A stretch of 64,000 nt of DNA from Nitrospirota bacterium. GTDB lineage: Bacteria; Nitrospirota; Thermodesulfovibrionia; Thermodesulfovibrionales; SM23-35. Numbering within the stretch: the stretch's first letter is position 1; every line of letters starts with the position of its first letter. The notes below the pieces were generated by a model. It made no database searches, was not told the origin of the DNA, and worked only from the letters and a program-made list of their open reading frames with translations. Positions 45,950 to 58,741 of the stretch are shown one piece after another. Where the stretch lies: the NCBI GenBank assembly GCA_014859105.1, contig JACUUX010000001.1, positions 107,315 to 171,314 of the forward strand, read 5' to 3'. The position numbers and the translations under genes are program-made.

Positions 45950-46993
45950 TCAAAGGTTATTTTTTATTCCTCTGAATACTTCCTCATAAAACTCATCATC
46001 AACATAGAATTCAATAGCTAATGACACCAGATTCTCAGGCATATCAAAACCCTTCATTCTCATTATATCTTTTTCTGTCGTGACAATCCATTGTGCGCCA
46101 CTTGTTTTTGCCAGATTAATGATCTTTTTTATATCATCCGGACTGTACCTATAATGATCCCTGAAAACTTTAAATCCTTTTAAATCAATATTTAAGGATA
46201 AAAGGGTTTTTCTGAAAGAATCGGGATTTCCTATGCCACAGAATCCGAATAATTTCTTATCTTTTGACCATTCAATGGATAATTTGTCTCCTGTCATCTT
46301 TATGAATTCAGAGGGTTTATGTTGTGCAAAAAATATTGGGGCGCTGGTATTATATTGTCTTATTTCTGAAATGAGATTATCGTCACCCCCTCCCTTGCCC
46401 TCCCCCCTCAAGGGGGAGGGAGGGGTGGGGGTATTTGTTATTACAATAATATCGGCCATTTTCATTGAAGAAAGGGGCTCCCTGAGACGGCCGACCGGCA
46501 GTAAATGTTTTTTCCCGAAAGGATTCGAAACGTCGATCAAGAGGATATCCTTGTCTCTGAATAAATGCCAGTGCTGAAACCCGTCGTCAAGGATAAAAAG
46601 GTCAGGGCTAAGTGCTAAGGGCAAAGAGCTAAGAGCAAACATACCTGCCTCATACCTGTTTTTGCCTTTTACAACAGGAACACCTTTTAATTTCTCTGCC
46701 ATGAGGAGGGCTTCATCTCCTGCCTGATATTCATCTAACACCGGATTCTCACCTCTGCTAACAAAACAGGGACCTTTAGCCTTGCCTTTATAACCTCTGG
46801 TAAGGATACAGGGATTAAATCGTCTCTTAATGGCTTCTCTGGCTAAGGCTATAGTTGCAGGTGTTTTTCCAGTGCCTCCCATGGTAATGTTTCCGATGCT
46901 TATGACCTTATGAGGAAGCCTCTTTTGGTTTTTGAGTGCATAATGTTTTTTTATCAAATATCCTAAATAATATAGAACCTCAGGAAATGTCAT
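45950..46993 (-). CDS. lpxK: tetraacyldisaccharide 4'-kinase
   Basis: VISIGNITMGGTGKTPATIALA...GDEALLMAEKL...FILDDGFQHWHL. Confidence 0.95.
   Translation of the reverse strand: MTFPEVLYYLGYLIKKHYALKNQKRLPHKVISIGNITMGGTGKTPATIALAREAIKRRFNPCILTRGYKGKAKGPCFVSRGENPVLDEYQAGDEALLMAEKLKGVPVVKGKNRYEAGMFALSSLPLALSPDLFILDDGFQHWHLFRDKDILLIDVSNPFGKKHLLPVGRLREPLSSMKMADIIVITNTPTPPSPLRGEGKGGGDDNLISEIRQYNTSAPIFFAQHKPSEFIKMTGDKLSIEWSKDKKLFGFCGIGNPDSFRKTLLSLNIDLKGFKVFRDHYRYSPDDIKKIINLAKTSGAQWIVTTEKDIMRMKGFDMPENLVSLAIEFYVDDEFYEEVFRGIKNNL
46384..46433. repeat. palindromic C/G-tract repeat in frame in lpxK
   Basis: accccctcccttgccctcccccctcaagggggagggaggggtggggg encodes TPTPPSPLRGEGKGGG. Confidence 0.8.
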
Positions 46994-47275
46994 ATTTTTT
47001 TCTTTAGTCCTTTTAATTCATAGCGAACTCTGTTCCAATCAAGGTGATTGCGGCACAGTCTCCAAGTCGAGCAATGACAGATTATATACACTAAGGCAGT
47101 AAAAAGACTATACTTACTAACTGTATTATTATAGGCGCTCATTAAGCAAAAGCTTTTAAGTCCAAATATTTTAATGAAAAAAGCAAAAGGCAATTTAATT
47201 ACGTATGCTTATTCAGTAAAATAGATACCGGATGATTTATTCAAAAGTATAAAATTTATTATGCAGCTTTAATCG

Positions 47276-48844
47276 ATGAAATTAATGGACAGATTAAATG
47301 TTAAAAGTCTTATAAACATGTATGGACCTGCTGTTATATCAGGACTCGTTCTTGTATTGTGTTTTCCTGCAATTGATCTGTTTTATCTTGCATGGGTAGC
47401 ACTGGTTCCATTCCTTGTATCACTGTATGACAAAGAGCCGAAACAGGCATTTATATCAGGTATCTTTTTGGGGTTCCCGTACTTCTTTGGTACGCTCTAC
47501 TGGATATACCATTCAATCAATCATTATGGAGGAGTCCCTTTTGTTACAAGCATCATTATAGTCATTTTACTATGTTTATATCTCAGTATATATACAGGGA
47601 TATTTGCATTTTTGTTCTCCATCACAATAAAGAGAACAAAAATGCCCGCACTTTTTATTGCTTCGGTTTTCTGGGTTGTGCTTGAGTTTCTGCGTACATA
47701 TATGTTTACCGGGTTTCCATGGTCGAGTATAGGATATACTCAATATAAGTTTCTTTCTGTTATTCAGATCGCTGACATAACCGGGATATATGGCGTATCT
47801 TTCCTTATCGTTGCTGTAAACGGTGCATTGGCAGATTTATTTCTTTTAAAAAGAAGAATAAAGGACATGCCTCTTTTTCCATTGTCACAAACAGTAATAG
47901 GACTCGTTATCCTTATAATATTCATCGTTATATCAGTGATATACGGGCAAATAAGACTCGCGGAAGAAAGGCCCGGAAATCAATTCAGGGCAAGCATTGT
48001 GCAGGGAAATATCGAACAGGATAAAAAATGGGAACCTTCCTACCAGAACACTGTAATAGAAACTTACAAGAATCTGACTTCAGAGTCTGTTTCATACCAG
48101 CCTTCTATGGTAGTCTGGCCTGAAACGGCTGTGCCATTCTTTTTTGGAACAGCTATGAATTATACGAATGAACTTGTTGATTTTCAGAAACAGTTGAATA
48201 CTTATTTACTCTTCGGGAGCGTACTCGTTAAAGAAAAAATAAACGAGAATTACCTTTTATCAAATAGTGCTGTTTTACTGGACAGGGATGGAAATGTAGA
48301 TTATGTATATGATAAAATACATCTGGTACCTTTTGGAGAATATGTACCCCTGCAAAAGTTCATCTTCTTCATAAATAAGCTTGTTGTTGGCATTGGTGAT
48401 TACGTTCCGGGTGACAGTTATGTAAAGGCAGAAACTCCCTTTGGAGATTTTGCTCCTTTGATATGTTATGAGATTATCTTTCCCGGACTTGCGAGAAAAT
48501 TTTATTCCACCGGCGGGGATTTTATTGTAAATATAACGAATGATGCATGGTTTGGAAGGACGAAAGGTCCTTATCAGCATTTCAGCATGGCGGTCTTTCG
48601 TGCGGTTGAAAACAGAAAGCCTGTAATAAGGGCAGCTAATACAGGAATATCAGGCTTTATAGACAGCAATGGAAGAATTTTATCAACAACTAAACTTTTT
48701 CAACGGGCGGTGTTAACGGAAGAGATAAAAACTGACAGTACAAGGACATTTTATTCGAAATATGGTGACCTTTTTTCATATATATGGATTGTTTTTTCCA
48801 TAAGATTGTTGACTAATTTATTCGGAAAAAAAAGAAACTTATAA
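47276..48844 (+). CDS. lnt: apolipoprotein N-acyltransferase
   Basis: FTGFPWSSIGYTQYKF...MVVWPETAVPFFF...YDKIHLVPFGEYVP...NITNDAWFGRTKGPYQHFSMAVFRAVENRKPVIRAANTGISG. Confidence 0.96.
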   Translation: MKLMDRLNVKSLINMYGPAVISGLVLVLCFPAIDLFYLAWVALVPFLVSLYDKEPKQAFISGIFLGFPYFFGTLYWIYHSINHYGGVPFVTSIIIVILLCLYLSIYTGIFAFLFSITIKRTKMPALFIASVFWVVLEFLRTYMFTGFPWSSIGYTQYKFLSVIQIADITGIYGVSFLIVAVNGALADLFLLKRRIKDMPLFPLSQTVIGLVILIIFIVISVIYGQIRLAEERPGNQFRASIVQGNIEQDKKWEPSYQNTVIETYKNLTSESVSYQPSMVVWPETAVPFFFGTAMNYTNELVDFQKQLNTYLLFGSVLVKEKINENYLLSNSAVLLDRDGNVDYVYDKIHLVPFGEYVPLQKFIFFINKLVVGIGDYVPGDSYVKAETPFGDFAPLICYEIIFPGLARKFYSTGGDFIVNITNDAWFGRTKGPYQHFSMAVFRAVENRKPVIRAANTGISGFIDSNGRILSTTKLFQRAVLTEEIKTDSTRTFYSKYGDLFSYIWIVFSIRLLTNLFGKKRNL

Positions 48845-48853
48845 GGAGGCAAT

Positions 48854-49952
48854 ATGCTTATACAGAATGAATTGAAAGAAGAATTATCTAACCTCAAAGA
48901 AAAGATAGAGTCTTTAAGAGGTTATCTTTGATTTACCGGGGCTAAAAGACAAGATAGAAAAGATTAAAAAAGACCTTACATCTGAAAAAATATGGTCGTC
49001 CCCCAATTTGATACGGGAATTGTCTAAAAAACAATCAAAAATTGAAGATATTGTTTCGAGCTTTGAGGTTCTTTCCAGTAAACTTTCATACCTGCAAGAA
49101 TCTATTGATATTCTCGAAGAAGAAAGCGGCGATCTTTTTCTCAATGACCTGCGCAATGAGATTAAAGATTTAAGGGAAGATTTAGAATCGCTGGAGATAC
49201 ACTATCTTCTTTCGGGTGAGATGGATAAAAATAATGCCATACTTACAATACATCCGGGTGCAGGAGGAATAGAAAGCCAGGACTGGGCTCAGATGCTGAT
49301 GAGGATGTACCTGAAATGGGCTGAGAGACAGAAATTTAACACACAGGTTGTAGATTTGCAAATGGGTGAAGAGGCAGGTATAAAAAGTGCAACTATTACT
49401 GTATCAGGCCCATATGCATATGGTTATCTTAAATCAGAGGCGGGGGTACACAGACTTGTCAGGATTTCACCTTTTGATGCGAATAAAAGGAGGCACACGT
49501 CTTTTGCTGCTGTCCTTGTTTACCCCGAGGTAGAGGATGATGTTGAAATAGAAATAAGAGACGATGATATAAAAATGGATACTTTCAGATCATCAGGAGC
49601 AGGTGGTCAACATGTAAACAAAACATCTTCTGCTATAAGGCTTACGCATCTTCCAACCGGAATAGTGGTAAGCTGTCAGAATGAGAGGTCACAGCATAAA
49701 AACAGGGCACTTGCTCTGAAGATACTGAAAGCACGTCTATATGACTTCAAGCTCAGGGAACAGGAAAGGAAGATGGAAGATTTTATAGGAGATAAAAAGG
49801 GTATTGCATGGGGAAACCAGATAAGATCGTATATTTTACAACCATACAGGATTGTTAAGGATCACAGGACAAATATAGAGGCAGGCAATGTAGAAGCTGT
49901 AATGGATGGTTATATAGATGAATTTATAAAAGCTTATCTTAAAAGGAAGTAG
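48854..49952 (+). CDS. prfB: peptide chain release factor 2 with programmed +1 frameshift at CTT TGA (48926-48931)
   Basis: ATG 48854 after GGAGG; MLIQNELKEELSNLKEKIESLRGYL-UGA then +1 frame ...DLPGLKDKIEK...; AGGTTATCTTTGAT slippery site; GAGGQHVNKTSSAIRLTHLPTGI. Confidence 0.95.
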
Positions 49953-50560
49953 GTTTTTCTACTATTATAATATATTTTTTTTAGTAGTTATCGTAGTAGA
50001 GAATGTTTATATGTTAATAAATAAACATTAAGCTGAATTAAAAATTAAATTTTGATGTTAGTAAAAGGTTTAATCATTAATCTATTTTTTAACAATTCTT
50101 TATTATCAGATTATTTAACATTAGAATAAACAGGTTTATAACAGATTTCTTGTTTTCACTGTCACTATTTGGATATAATGATATACCTCTGACAGGTATA
50201 AAGCAGACTGTGAAAGGTTATTAGTTGTGGCCTTTAGTTTTTAATGGCTTTGTATCGTTAGGTTAAGCAGGTTATTAACATGTGTTAGTAGATTGTTAAT
50301 TTATTATTTCGGCAGGTAAGTTGCACGAATATACTATAAATCGTAAAAGATCTTTAAAAACTTTTAAGATCTTTTATTTCTGTCATTAGAGTTCGCTATG
50401 CTATTAATCATCAAAGATCTTAAAAGTTGTTTAAGTTTTATAATTCTGTTATTCTGGCTCTTGTCCCTGCTTGTCAGGGATCAGTCCAGAATCTGTCTTT
50501 CTTTTAAGAAGGATTCCCGACAAGCGGGAATGACATACAACCATTGGAACAGAGTTCGCT
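49953..50560. other. candidate oriC / dnaA upstream region
   Basis: AT-rich ~600 bp intergenic before dnaA with degenerate TTATTAACA/TTATNNACA-like motifs; context only. Confidence 0.4.
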
Positions 50561-50562
50561 AT
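50395..50562 (+). repeat. dispersed repeat copy ending at the dnaA start codon
   Basis: attaatcatcaaagatcttaaaagttgtttaagtttt...gattcccgacaagcgggaatgacatacaaccattggaacagagttcgctatga. Confidence 0.85.
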
Positions 50563-51892
50563 GAATGTAGAAGAAATATGGCTTAAAAGTCTTTCTAAGA
50601 TAGAAGACAGGGTTGGTAGTAATATAATAGACCTCTGGTTCAGGCCTATTAAAATATTACAGATAAAAGAACGACAGATTACAATCGAAATACCTAACAG
50701 GTTTTTTAAGGATTGGATTGAGGACAACTATCCTGACATAATAGCCGACACAACAGGAGATATTCTTGGTTTTCCTGTAACTGTTCGTTACAGAATCGAG
50801 GAGAAAATTGACCCTGCCGTGAAGAAAATGGATATGCGATTAGAAAACCGGAGGCAAAAACTCGCGAGCAGGGGAATATACCTTAACCCTAAATATACAT
50901 TTGGAAGTTTTGTTATCGGGCCTTCAAACCAGTTCGCACATGCAGCGGCACGGGCTGTTGCTGAAGCCCCGGGCAGAACATACAATCCTTTATTCATATA
51001 TGGTGGCGTAGGCCTGGGTAAGACACATCTGATTACTGCTATAGGAAATGCTGTAATTGATAAGAGATCCGACATGAACATAATCTATGTTTCCGCTGAA
51101 CAATTCACAAATGAAGTGGTATCTGCCATAAGGCATGAAAAAATGAGCGAGGTAAAGGAGAAATACAGGAATGTTGATCTCCTTTTGCTTGACGACATAC
51201 ATTTCATTGCAAACAAAACACAGACGCAGGAAGAGTTTTTTCATACATTTAACGCAATTTATGAGAGACAAAAACAGATAGTCATTTCAAGTGACAGGCC
51301 CCCAAAAGAGATAGGTGCAGTTACAGACAGGCTGAAGTCAAGATTTAGCATGGGTCTCATTGCTGATATTCAACTCCCGGAACTTGAGACAAAAGTTGCT
51401 ATATTACTCAAAAAGGCTGAAATGGAGAAAATTACAATACCCGAGGATGTTGCTTATTATTTAGCTTCAAAAGTTAAATCAAATATTCGCGAACTTGAAG
51501 GCTGTCTTATTCGTTTAGGTGCACAGTCATCTCTCACAGGAATGCCCATAAATCGGGAAATGGCGAAAAATATCCTGCAGGATGTCCTGGAAGACGATGA
51601 AAAACCGGTTACTACTGATCATATCCAGAAAATAGTCTGTGAGCATTTTGCCATCAAACTGTCTGATATAAAGGCAAAGAAGAGGACAAAGGAGATCGCC
51701 TTACCACGACAGATAGCAATGTATTTATGCAGGCAGACGACAAATCTGTCTCTGAATGACATAGGAAAAAATTTCGGGGGTAAAGACCATGCAACTGTTA
51801 TATATGCCTGCAAGCAGGTGGAAGAAAAAAAGTCAAAAGAGGAAGAATTTAACAGAATGGTTGAGAATCTTTTACGTAAGGTAAAAATATAA
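50561..51892 (+). CDS. dnaA: chromosomal replication initiator protein
   Basis: NPLFIYGGVGLGKTHLITAIGN...LLLLDDIHFIANKTQTQEEFFHTFN...NFGGKDHATVIYACKQ. Confidence 0.98.
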   Translation: MNVEEIWLKSLSKIEDRVGSNIIDLWFRPIKILQIKERQITIEIPNRFFKDWIEDNYPDIIADTTGDILGFPVTVRYRIEEKIDPAVKKMDMRLENRRQKLASRGIYLNPKYTFGSFVIGPSNQFAHAAARAVAEAPGRTYNPLFIYGGVGLGKTHLITAIGNAVIDKRSDMNIIYVSAEQFTNEVVSAIRHEKMSEVKEKYRNVDLLLLDDIHFIANKTQTQEEFFHTFNAIYERQKQIVISSDRPPKEIGAVTDRLKSRFSMGLIADIQLPELETKVAILLKKAEMEKITIPEDVAYYLASKVKSNIRELEGCLIRLGAQSSLTGMPINREMAKNILQDVLEDDEKPVTTDHIQKIVCEHFAIKLSDIKAKKRTKEIALPRQIAMYLCRQTTNLSLNDIGKNFGGKDHATVIYACKQVEEKKSKEEEFNRMVENLLRKVKI

Positions 51893-51924
51893 AAAATGAT
51901 TGTTAATATCCTGGAGGAAGGAAT

Positions 51925-53052
51925 ATGAAATTAAACGTGTCTAAAGACGAGATGCAGGAAAAGCTTGCAAATATACAGAATATCATCGAAAAAAAGAATA
52001 CAATGCCCATATTAAGCCATTTTCTCCTCAATGCCGATAAAAAAGGTTCATATATAATAGCAACCGATATTGAAACAGCGCTCAAAGAGCCGCTCGATGT
52101 TAATCTTGAAGAAGAAGGGAAGATCTGTATACCTGCAAGAAAACTTTTTGAGATTGTAAGGGAAGTCGAAGGTGACTTATCATTTGAAACAATTGAAGAA
52201 TCTGCCACAGATGGATGGTTAAGAGTCAGAGCAGGAGCAAGCGATTTCAAACTTGCATGCCTTTCTCCGGGTGACTTTCCTGCGTGGCCAGCAATGGGAG
52301 ATGTGGAAGAACTGTATATAGATGCCCCAGTACTTTTAGAAATGATAGAAAAGACCATTTATTCTGCCGGAGAAAGTGACACCAGATATACACTTAACAG
52401 CCTTCTGTTTCATATAAAGCCACAGGAAAAAGCTTTCACTGTAGTGGGCACAGATGGACACAGACTGGCTTTAATAGTCAGACAGACGGACGGCGGAGTG
52501 AAAGAAGAAAAAAAAATTATAGTACCACGTAAAGCCGTTTCCGAGCTAAGAAGATTTCTGAATATTTCCGATGGTCAAGAAGTGCAAAAAGTTAAGGTCT
52601 TACTGGGAGAAAAACACCTCCTTTTTAATATAGATGAAATTCAATTCCTTACGAGACTCATAGAAGGCTCATATCCAAATTATGAGAATGTAATTCCTCA
52701 AGCAAATGAAAAGAAGATGCTCATAGCAAGAGAGCCTTTTACAAAAGTATTGCGCAGGGTGTCAGTCATGTCCAGGGAGAGGGCAAGTGCTGTGAGGTTC
52801 GAGCTGGAAGAAGACAAGCTTACTGTTTCGTCTTCAAGCCCAGACCTTGGTGAAGCAAAAGAAGAAGTTTCAATTGACTATAAAGGTGACAAGGTGTCTC
52901 TCGGTTTCAATGCAAGATATGTATTAGATGTATTAGGATCAATGTCGTCAGATAAGGTTATCTTCGAATTTCAGGACCCGTTGAGTCCGGTCCTTGTGAA
53001 AGAGGAAGAAAATGATAATTACAGGTGTGTAATAATGCCGATGAGAATATAA
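51925..53052 (+). CDS. dnaN: DNA polymerase III beta clamp
   Basis: MKLNVSKDEMQEKLANIQNIIEKKNTMPILSHFLL...VVGTDGHRLALI...NYRCVIMPMRI. Confidence 0.98.
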   Translation: MKLNVSKDEMQEKLANIQNIIEKKNTMPILSHFLLNADKKGSYIIATDIETALKEPLDVNLEEEGKICIPARKLFEIVREVEGDLSFETIEESATDGWLRVRAGASDFKLACLSPGDFPAWPAMGDVEELYIDAPVLLEMIEKTIYSAGESDTRYTLNSLLFHIKPQEKAFTVVGTDGHRLALIVRQTDGGVKEEKKIIVPRKAVSELRRFLNISDGQEVQKVKVLLGEKHLLFNIDEIQFLTRLIEGSYPNYENVIPQANEKKMLIAREPFTKVLRRVSVMSRERASAVRFELEEDKLTVSSSSPDLGEAKEEVSIDYKGDKVSLGFNARYVLDVLGSMSSDKVIFEFQDPLSPVLVKEEENDNYRCVIMPMRI

Positions 53053-53089
53053 AGACAGTCAATAGTCATCAGTCACTTATAATTACATA

Positions 53090-53221
53090 AATTAAGCGAT
53101 TCTTTGTTTAAATTCAGGACAGCCGGGACGGCTGTCCTACCGGGTAGGTGATAGGTTAATTTTAGCAGGACAGGCGTCTCGCCTGTCAGAACGGATGTTT
53201 TTAAAGAAGAATCGCTCAATT
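53090..53221. repeat. MITE-like element with AAGCGATTCTT/AAGAATCGCT inverted ends
   Basis: aattaagcgattctt ... aagaatcgctcaatt with internal palindromes ggacagccgggacggctgtcc and aggacaggcgtctcgcctgtc. Confidence 0.65.
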
Positions 53222-53249
53222 GAGGAATTATTGACTATTTATTTTGTGA

Positions 53250-55651
<2,402 letters not shown>

Positions 55652-55652
<1 letters not shown>

Positions 55653-56190
55653 GATGCAAGATTCACGATGCAGGATGCAGGACCAAACCCTCCCGTCTCC
55701 CTTTAATAAAGGGAGGCAGGGTGGGATTATTAAAAATCATTCATCATGTATCTTGCATCAGGCATCATATGCATTTATACCCTTTGTGGTGAGCCTTTTA
55801 GTTTTTATCCTTATCTCATGCGGGAAAAAAGAGGTAAAGCCTGTTTCGGCGGAGTCGAAGCTAGCACAGGAGGCGTTCGAACTTGCAGAGACACTCAGGA
55901 TTGCCTATCTTGAAAATGACCTTAGAAAGCTTGAAAAAAACTCTACAAAGGACGGCTATATAGAACTTATCGGGGCGATTAAGAATTTTGACGGTGCTGA
56001 GCTAACCTTTACTTCTACATGGCTTGAGATAGAGGAGTCGACAGTTTATCTTACGGTTTCCTGGAAAGGTGCATGGAAGGCAGGAGGGAGAATCTCAGAG
56101 GAAAGAGGTGTTGCAATCTTTGAATTCGAAGGGAAGCCTTTGAAGCTCTCCAAAGTTCACAGAGCAAACCCATTCATACAGCCCGAATAA
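55652..56190 (+). CDS. hypothetical lipoprotein; N-terminal part of track ORF is repeat-derived
   Basis: PFVVSLLVFILISCGKKEVKPVSAESKLAQEAFELAETLR lipobox; start uncertain. Confidence 0.6.
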
Positions 56191-56208
56191 AAAACTCAAA
56201 TAAATTTT

Positions 56209-56418
56209 CTATTTACATGAAATGCAGGAAGTTTTGGTGCAGGATGTGCACCCTGATGTGCCTGCAAGGGGTTTCTCGGTGCCTGTTGCACTGAATACTG
56301 AAAATTTCTTTTTAACATCTTTTGAGCTACACTTAGGGCAGTTTATATCAGGATTCCCTGATACAAGTTTTTCAAAATCCTCACCGCAACTGCAACATTT
56401 ATATTCAAATATCGGCAT
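56209..56418 (-). CDS. FmdB-type zinc ribbon protein
   Basis: MPIFEYKCCSCGEDFEKLVSGNPDINCPKCSSKDVKKKFSVF. Confidence 0.95.
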   Translation of the reverse strand: MPIFEYKCCSCGEDFEKLVSGNPDINCPKCSSKDVKKKFSVFSATGTEKPLAGTSGCTSCTKTSCISCK

Positions 56419-56525
56419 TTTACCTCACCTCAAAATATACTGATAATTCATTTTTACAACAAAGCGAATACATCCTATTATAACAGAATAATATGTTATT
56501 GAGATACTGACGAAGTTCTTGGGAC

Positions 56526-56664
56526 CTAATTTGAGCGATTCTTTTAAGGTTGTCATTGCGAGGAGCGGAGCGACGTGGCAATCTCACACACTAAAAGAGA
56601 GATTCTTCGCTTCGCTCAGAATGACAATTTTAAACGGTTTATACATAAGAATCGCTCAAATTAG
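56526..56664. repeat. MITE-like element with perfect 18-bp inverted ends CTAATTTGAGCGATTCTT
   Basis: CTAATTTGAGCGATTCTT (56526-56543) / AAGAATCGCTCAAATTAG (56647-56664). Confidence 0.8.
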
Positions 56665-56676
56665 TTGGGAATCAGT

Positions 56677-57852
56677 TTACTTTTCCTGAAAAAGTGCCTC
56701 TTCAATAGCCTCGATTAAATGTATTACAGGTTTGTCTTTAATTTCGTTTGAAAGTTGCATAATACAGCCAGGACATGAGGTGATAATCACCTCACCTCCT
56801 GCTTTTGTATATTCTTCTGTACATTTGTTAAGAAGTTGCCGTGAAAGCTCCATGAAAGAAAGACAGAAAAGACCTGCGAAACCACAGCATCTGTCGCCTT
56901 CAGTCCTTATCAGGTTAATGCCGATTTTTTCTATAATCTCCCTCGGCTCTCTTTCAATCCCCAGTCCGTATTTCAGATGACACGGGTCATGATAGATTGC
57001 GTTCCTGGAGTCAGAAGATGGAGTAAATCGGGAAGGGTCTATTTTATCAATGAAGAAACTTGATATGTCTTTTGCTTTATCAATACCTTCGCCAATAAGC
57101 TTTGGGTATTCTGTTTTAAGTGCAAGTGTACAACTAGGGCAGAGACTTAATACAGCCTCAACATTTAACCTTTTAAATGTTTCTATATTTCTTTTGGCCA
57201 AATTTACTGCCTCTTCCTCAAGACCGAGGGTTCTTAAGGGCATACCACAACATACTTCATTAGCAGGAAGGACAATCTCATAGCCGAGTCTGAGTAATAC
57301 ATTAATGAGGGCTTCTCCTAAGTGGGGGTATAGAAAATTAACAACACACCCTGTAAAAACAGCAACCCTTCCTCTCTTCTTTGTAACAGTAAATACCTGG
57401 GGCCTGTCTTTCAGGTGGCGTTCGGGTAACTCAATTCGGAAAGGGAGGGTTCCTTTTTTCAGAAGATACGGAAATAAAACAGGGTGAATTGCACTCAGCA
57501 GCTTGAAAGTCAGCCCTGGCTTTTTTATAAAGAGTTTTGTAAAAAAGCGAAGATATTTCCTCTGATTATCCTTTTTTTTCAGCAAAGTTCTGCCGTGATA
57601 TATGACCTCTTTTATATCAACTGCAAGCGGACAGAGGCCTTCGCATTTACCACATAACATACAGCCGAAGATGCGATCATTTAGAATATGAGAGGATGTA
57701 ATCTGCCCGGAAGAAAGAGCCCATAAAAGTGCAAGTCTCCCTCTTGCACTCATTGATTCTGTTGAATCTTCCTCATAAGTGGGACAAAAAGCCTTACAAC
57801 TTCCGCAGCGTACACATTTTGAAAGTTCATCAAGATATTGAGAGCTTTCCAT
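56677..57852 (-). CDS. glcF: (Fe-S)-binding protein, glycolate oxidase iron-sulfur subunit-like
   Basis: CVRCGSCKAFCPTY...CMLCGKCEGLCPLAV...CCGMPLRTLG...CCGFAGLF. Confidence 0.9.
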   Translation of the reverse strand: MESSQYLDELSKCVRCGSCKAFCPTYEEDSTESMSARGRLALLWALSSGQITSSHILNDRIFGCMLCGKCEGLCPLAVDIKEVIYHGRTLLKKKDNQRKYLRFFTKLFIKKPGLTFKLLSAIHPVLFPYLLKKGTLPFRIELPERHLKDRPQVFTVTKKRGRVAVFTGCVVNFLYPHLGEALINVLLRLGYEIVLPANEVCCGMPLRTLGLEEEAVNLAKRNIETFKRLNVEAVLSLCPSCTLALKTEYPKLIGEGIDKAKDISSFFIDKIDPSRFTPSSDSRNAIYHDPCHLKYGLGIEREPREIIEKIGINLIRTEGDRCCGFAGLFCLSFMELSRQLLNKCTEEYTKAGGEVIITSCPGCIMQLSNEIKDKPVIHLIEAIEEALFQEK

Positions 57853-58645
57853 TCAAAACTCTATTCATGCTGCCAGACTTATATCCGTCGAGGTCAAGAG
57901 TTATGTATATATAGCCAATTACTTTAAGTGTCTCTGAAATATTTTCTCTTATTTCAGGTTTTGAAAGAATTTCGATTTTATCTTCAGGTACTTCTATCCT
58001 GGCTATACTGTCATAATCCCTTACTCTTACTTCCTGAAAACCAAGAGATTTCATAAAATCTTCTGCCCTTTCTATCCTTTTTAAGACTTCTTTTGTAATC
58101 CTTCGACCATATGGAATCCTTGTCGCAAGACAGGGAGAGGATGGTTTATTCCATGTCTGGAGACCGAGTTGTTTTGATAATTCTCTGACTTCTTTTTTTG
58201 AAAAATCAGCCTCTATCAAAGGAGTTCTTATATTATATTTCCTTGCAGCCTTACTGCCGGGTCTGTAGTCAAAAGTATCATCAACAGTACTGCCATCAAT
58301 AACTACCCGGTATCCCTCTGAAGAGGCTATATGGGTCAGTTTATCAAATAGTTCATTTTTACAGAAGAAACACCTTTCGGGTGTATTACTTACAAACTCC
58401 TCCCTCGAAAATTCTTCTGTTTTTATCACAATATATTTGATGCCCAATTCTTCTGCTGTTCTTTTTGATTCCTCCAGTTCATTGAATGTTCTTATTTCCG
58501 AAGTTGCAATTACGGCAAGACTTTTGATTCCGGAAAGCTGTATTGCCTTAAGGAGGAATGAACTGTCGACCCCTCCGGAATAAGCAAGCACAACACTCTG
58601 CATATCCTTGAGGGTTTTTATAAGATGGGTTAATTTTTCTGTCAT
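57830..58645 (-). CDS. larE: ATP-dependent sacrificial sulfur transferase
   Basis: [19 protein letters not shown]...TPERCFFCKNELFDKL...KPSSPCLATRIPYGRRIT. Confidence 0.95.
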   Translation of the reverse strand: MTEKLTHLIKTLKDMQSVVLAYSGGVDSSFLLKAIQLSGIKSLAVIATSEIRTFNELEESKRTAEELGIKYIVIKTEEFSREEFVSNTPERCFFCKNELFDKLTHIASSEGYRVVIDGSTVDDTFDYRPGSKAARKYNIRTPLIEADFSKKEVRELSKQLGLQTWNKPSSPCLATRIPYGRRITKEVLKRIERAEDFMKSLGFQEVRVRDYDSIARIEVPEDKIEILSKPEIRENISETLKVIGYIYITLDLDGYKSGSMNRVLNGKLSIS

Positions 58646-58741
58646 TCTGTATATCCTTATGTTACTTTTAAAGACTGAATTACGTCAAATAAGCATGAGG
58701 GTTGAGCAACAGAAAGGAAAGAAGTAAAATTCTAATATCAC

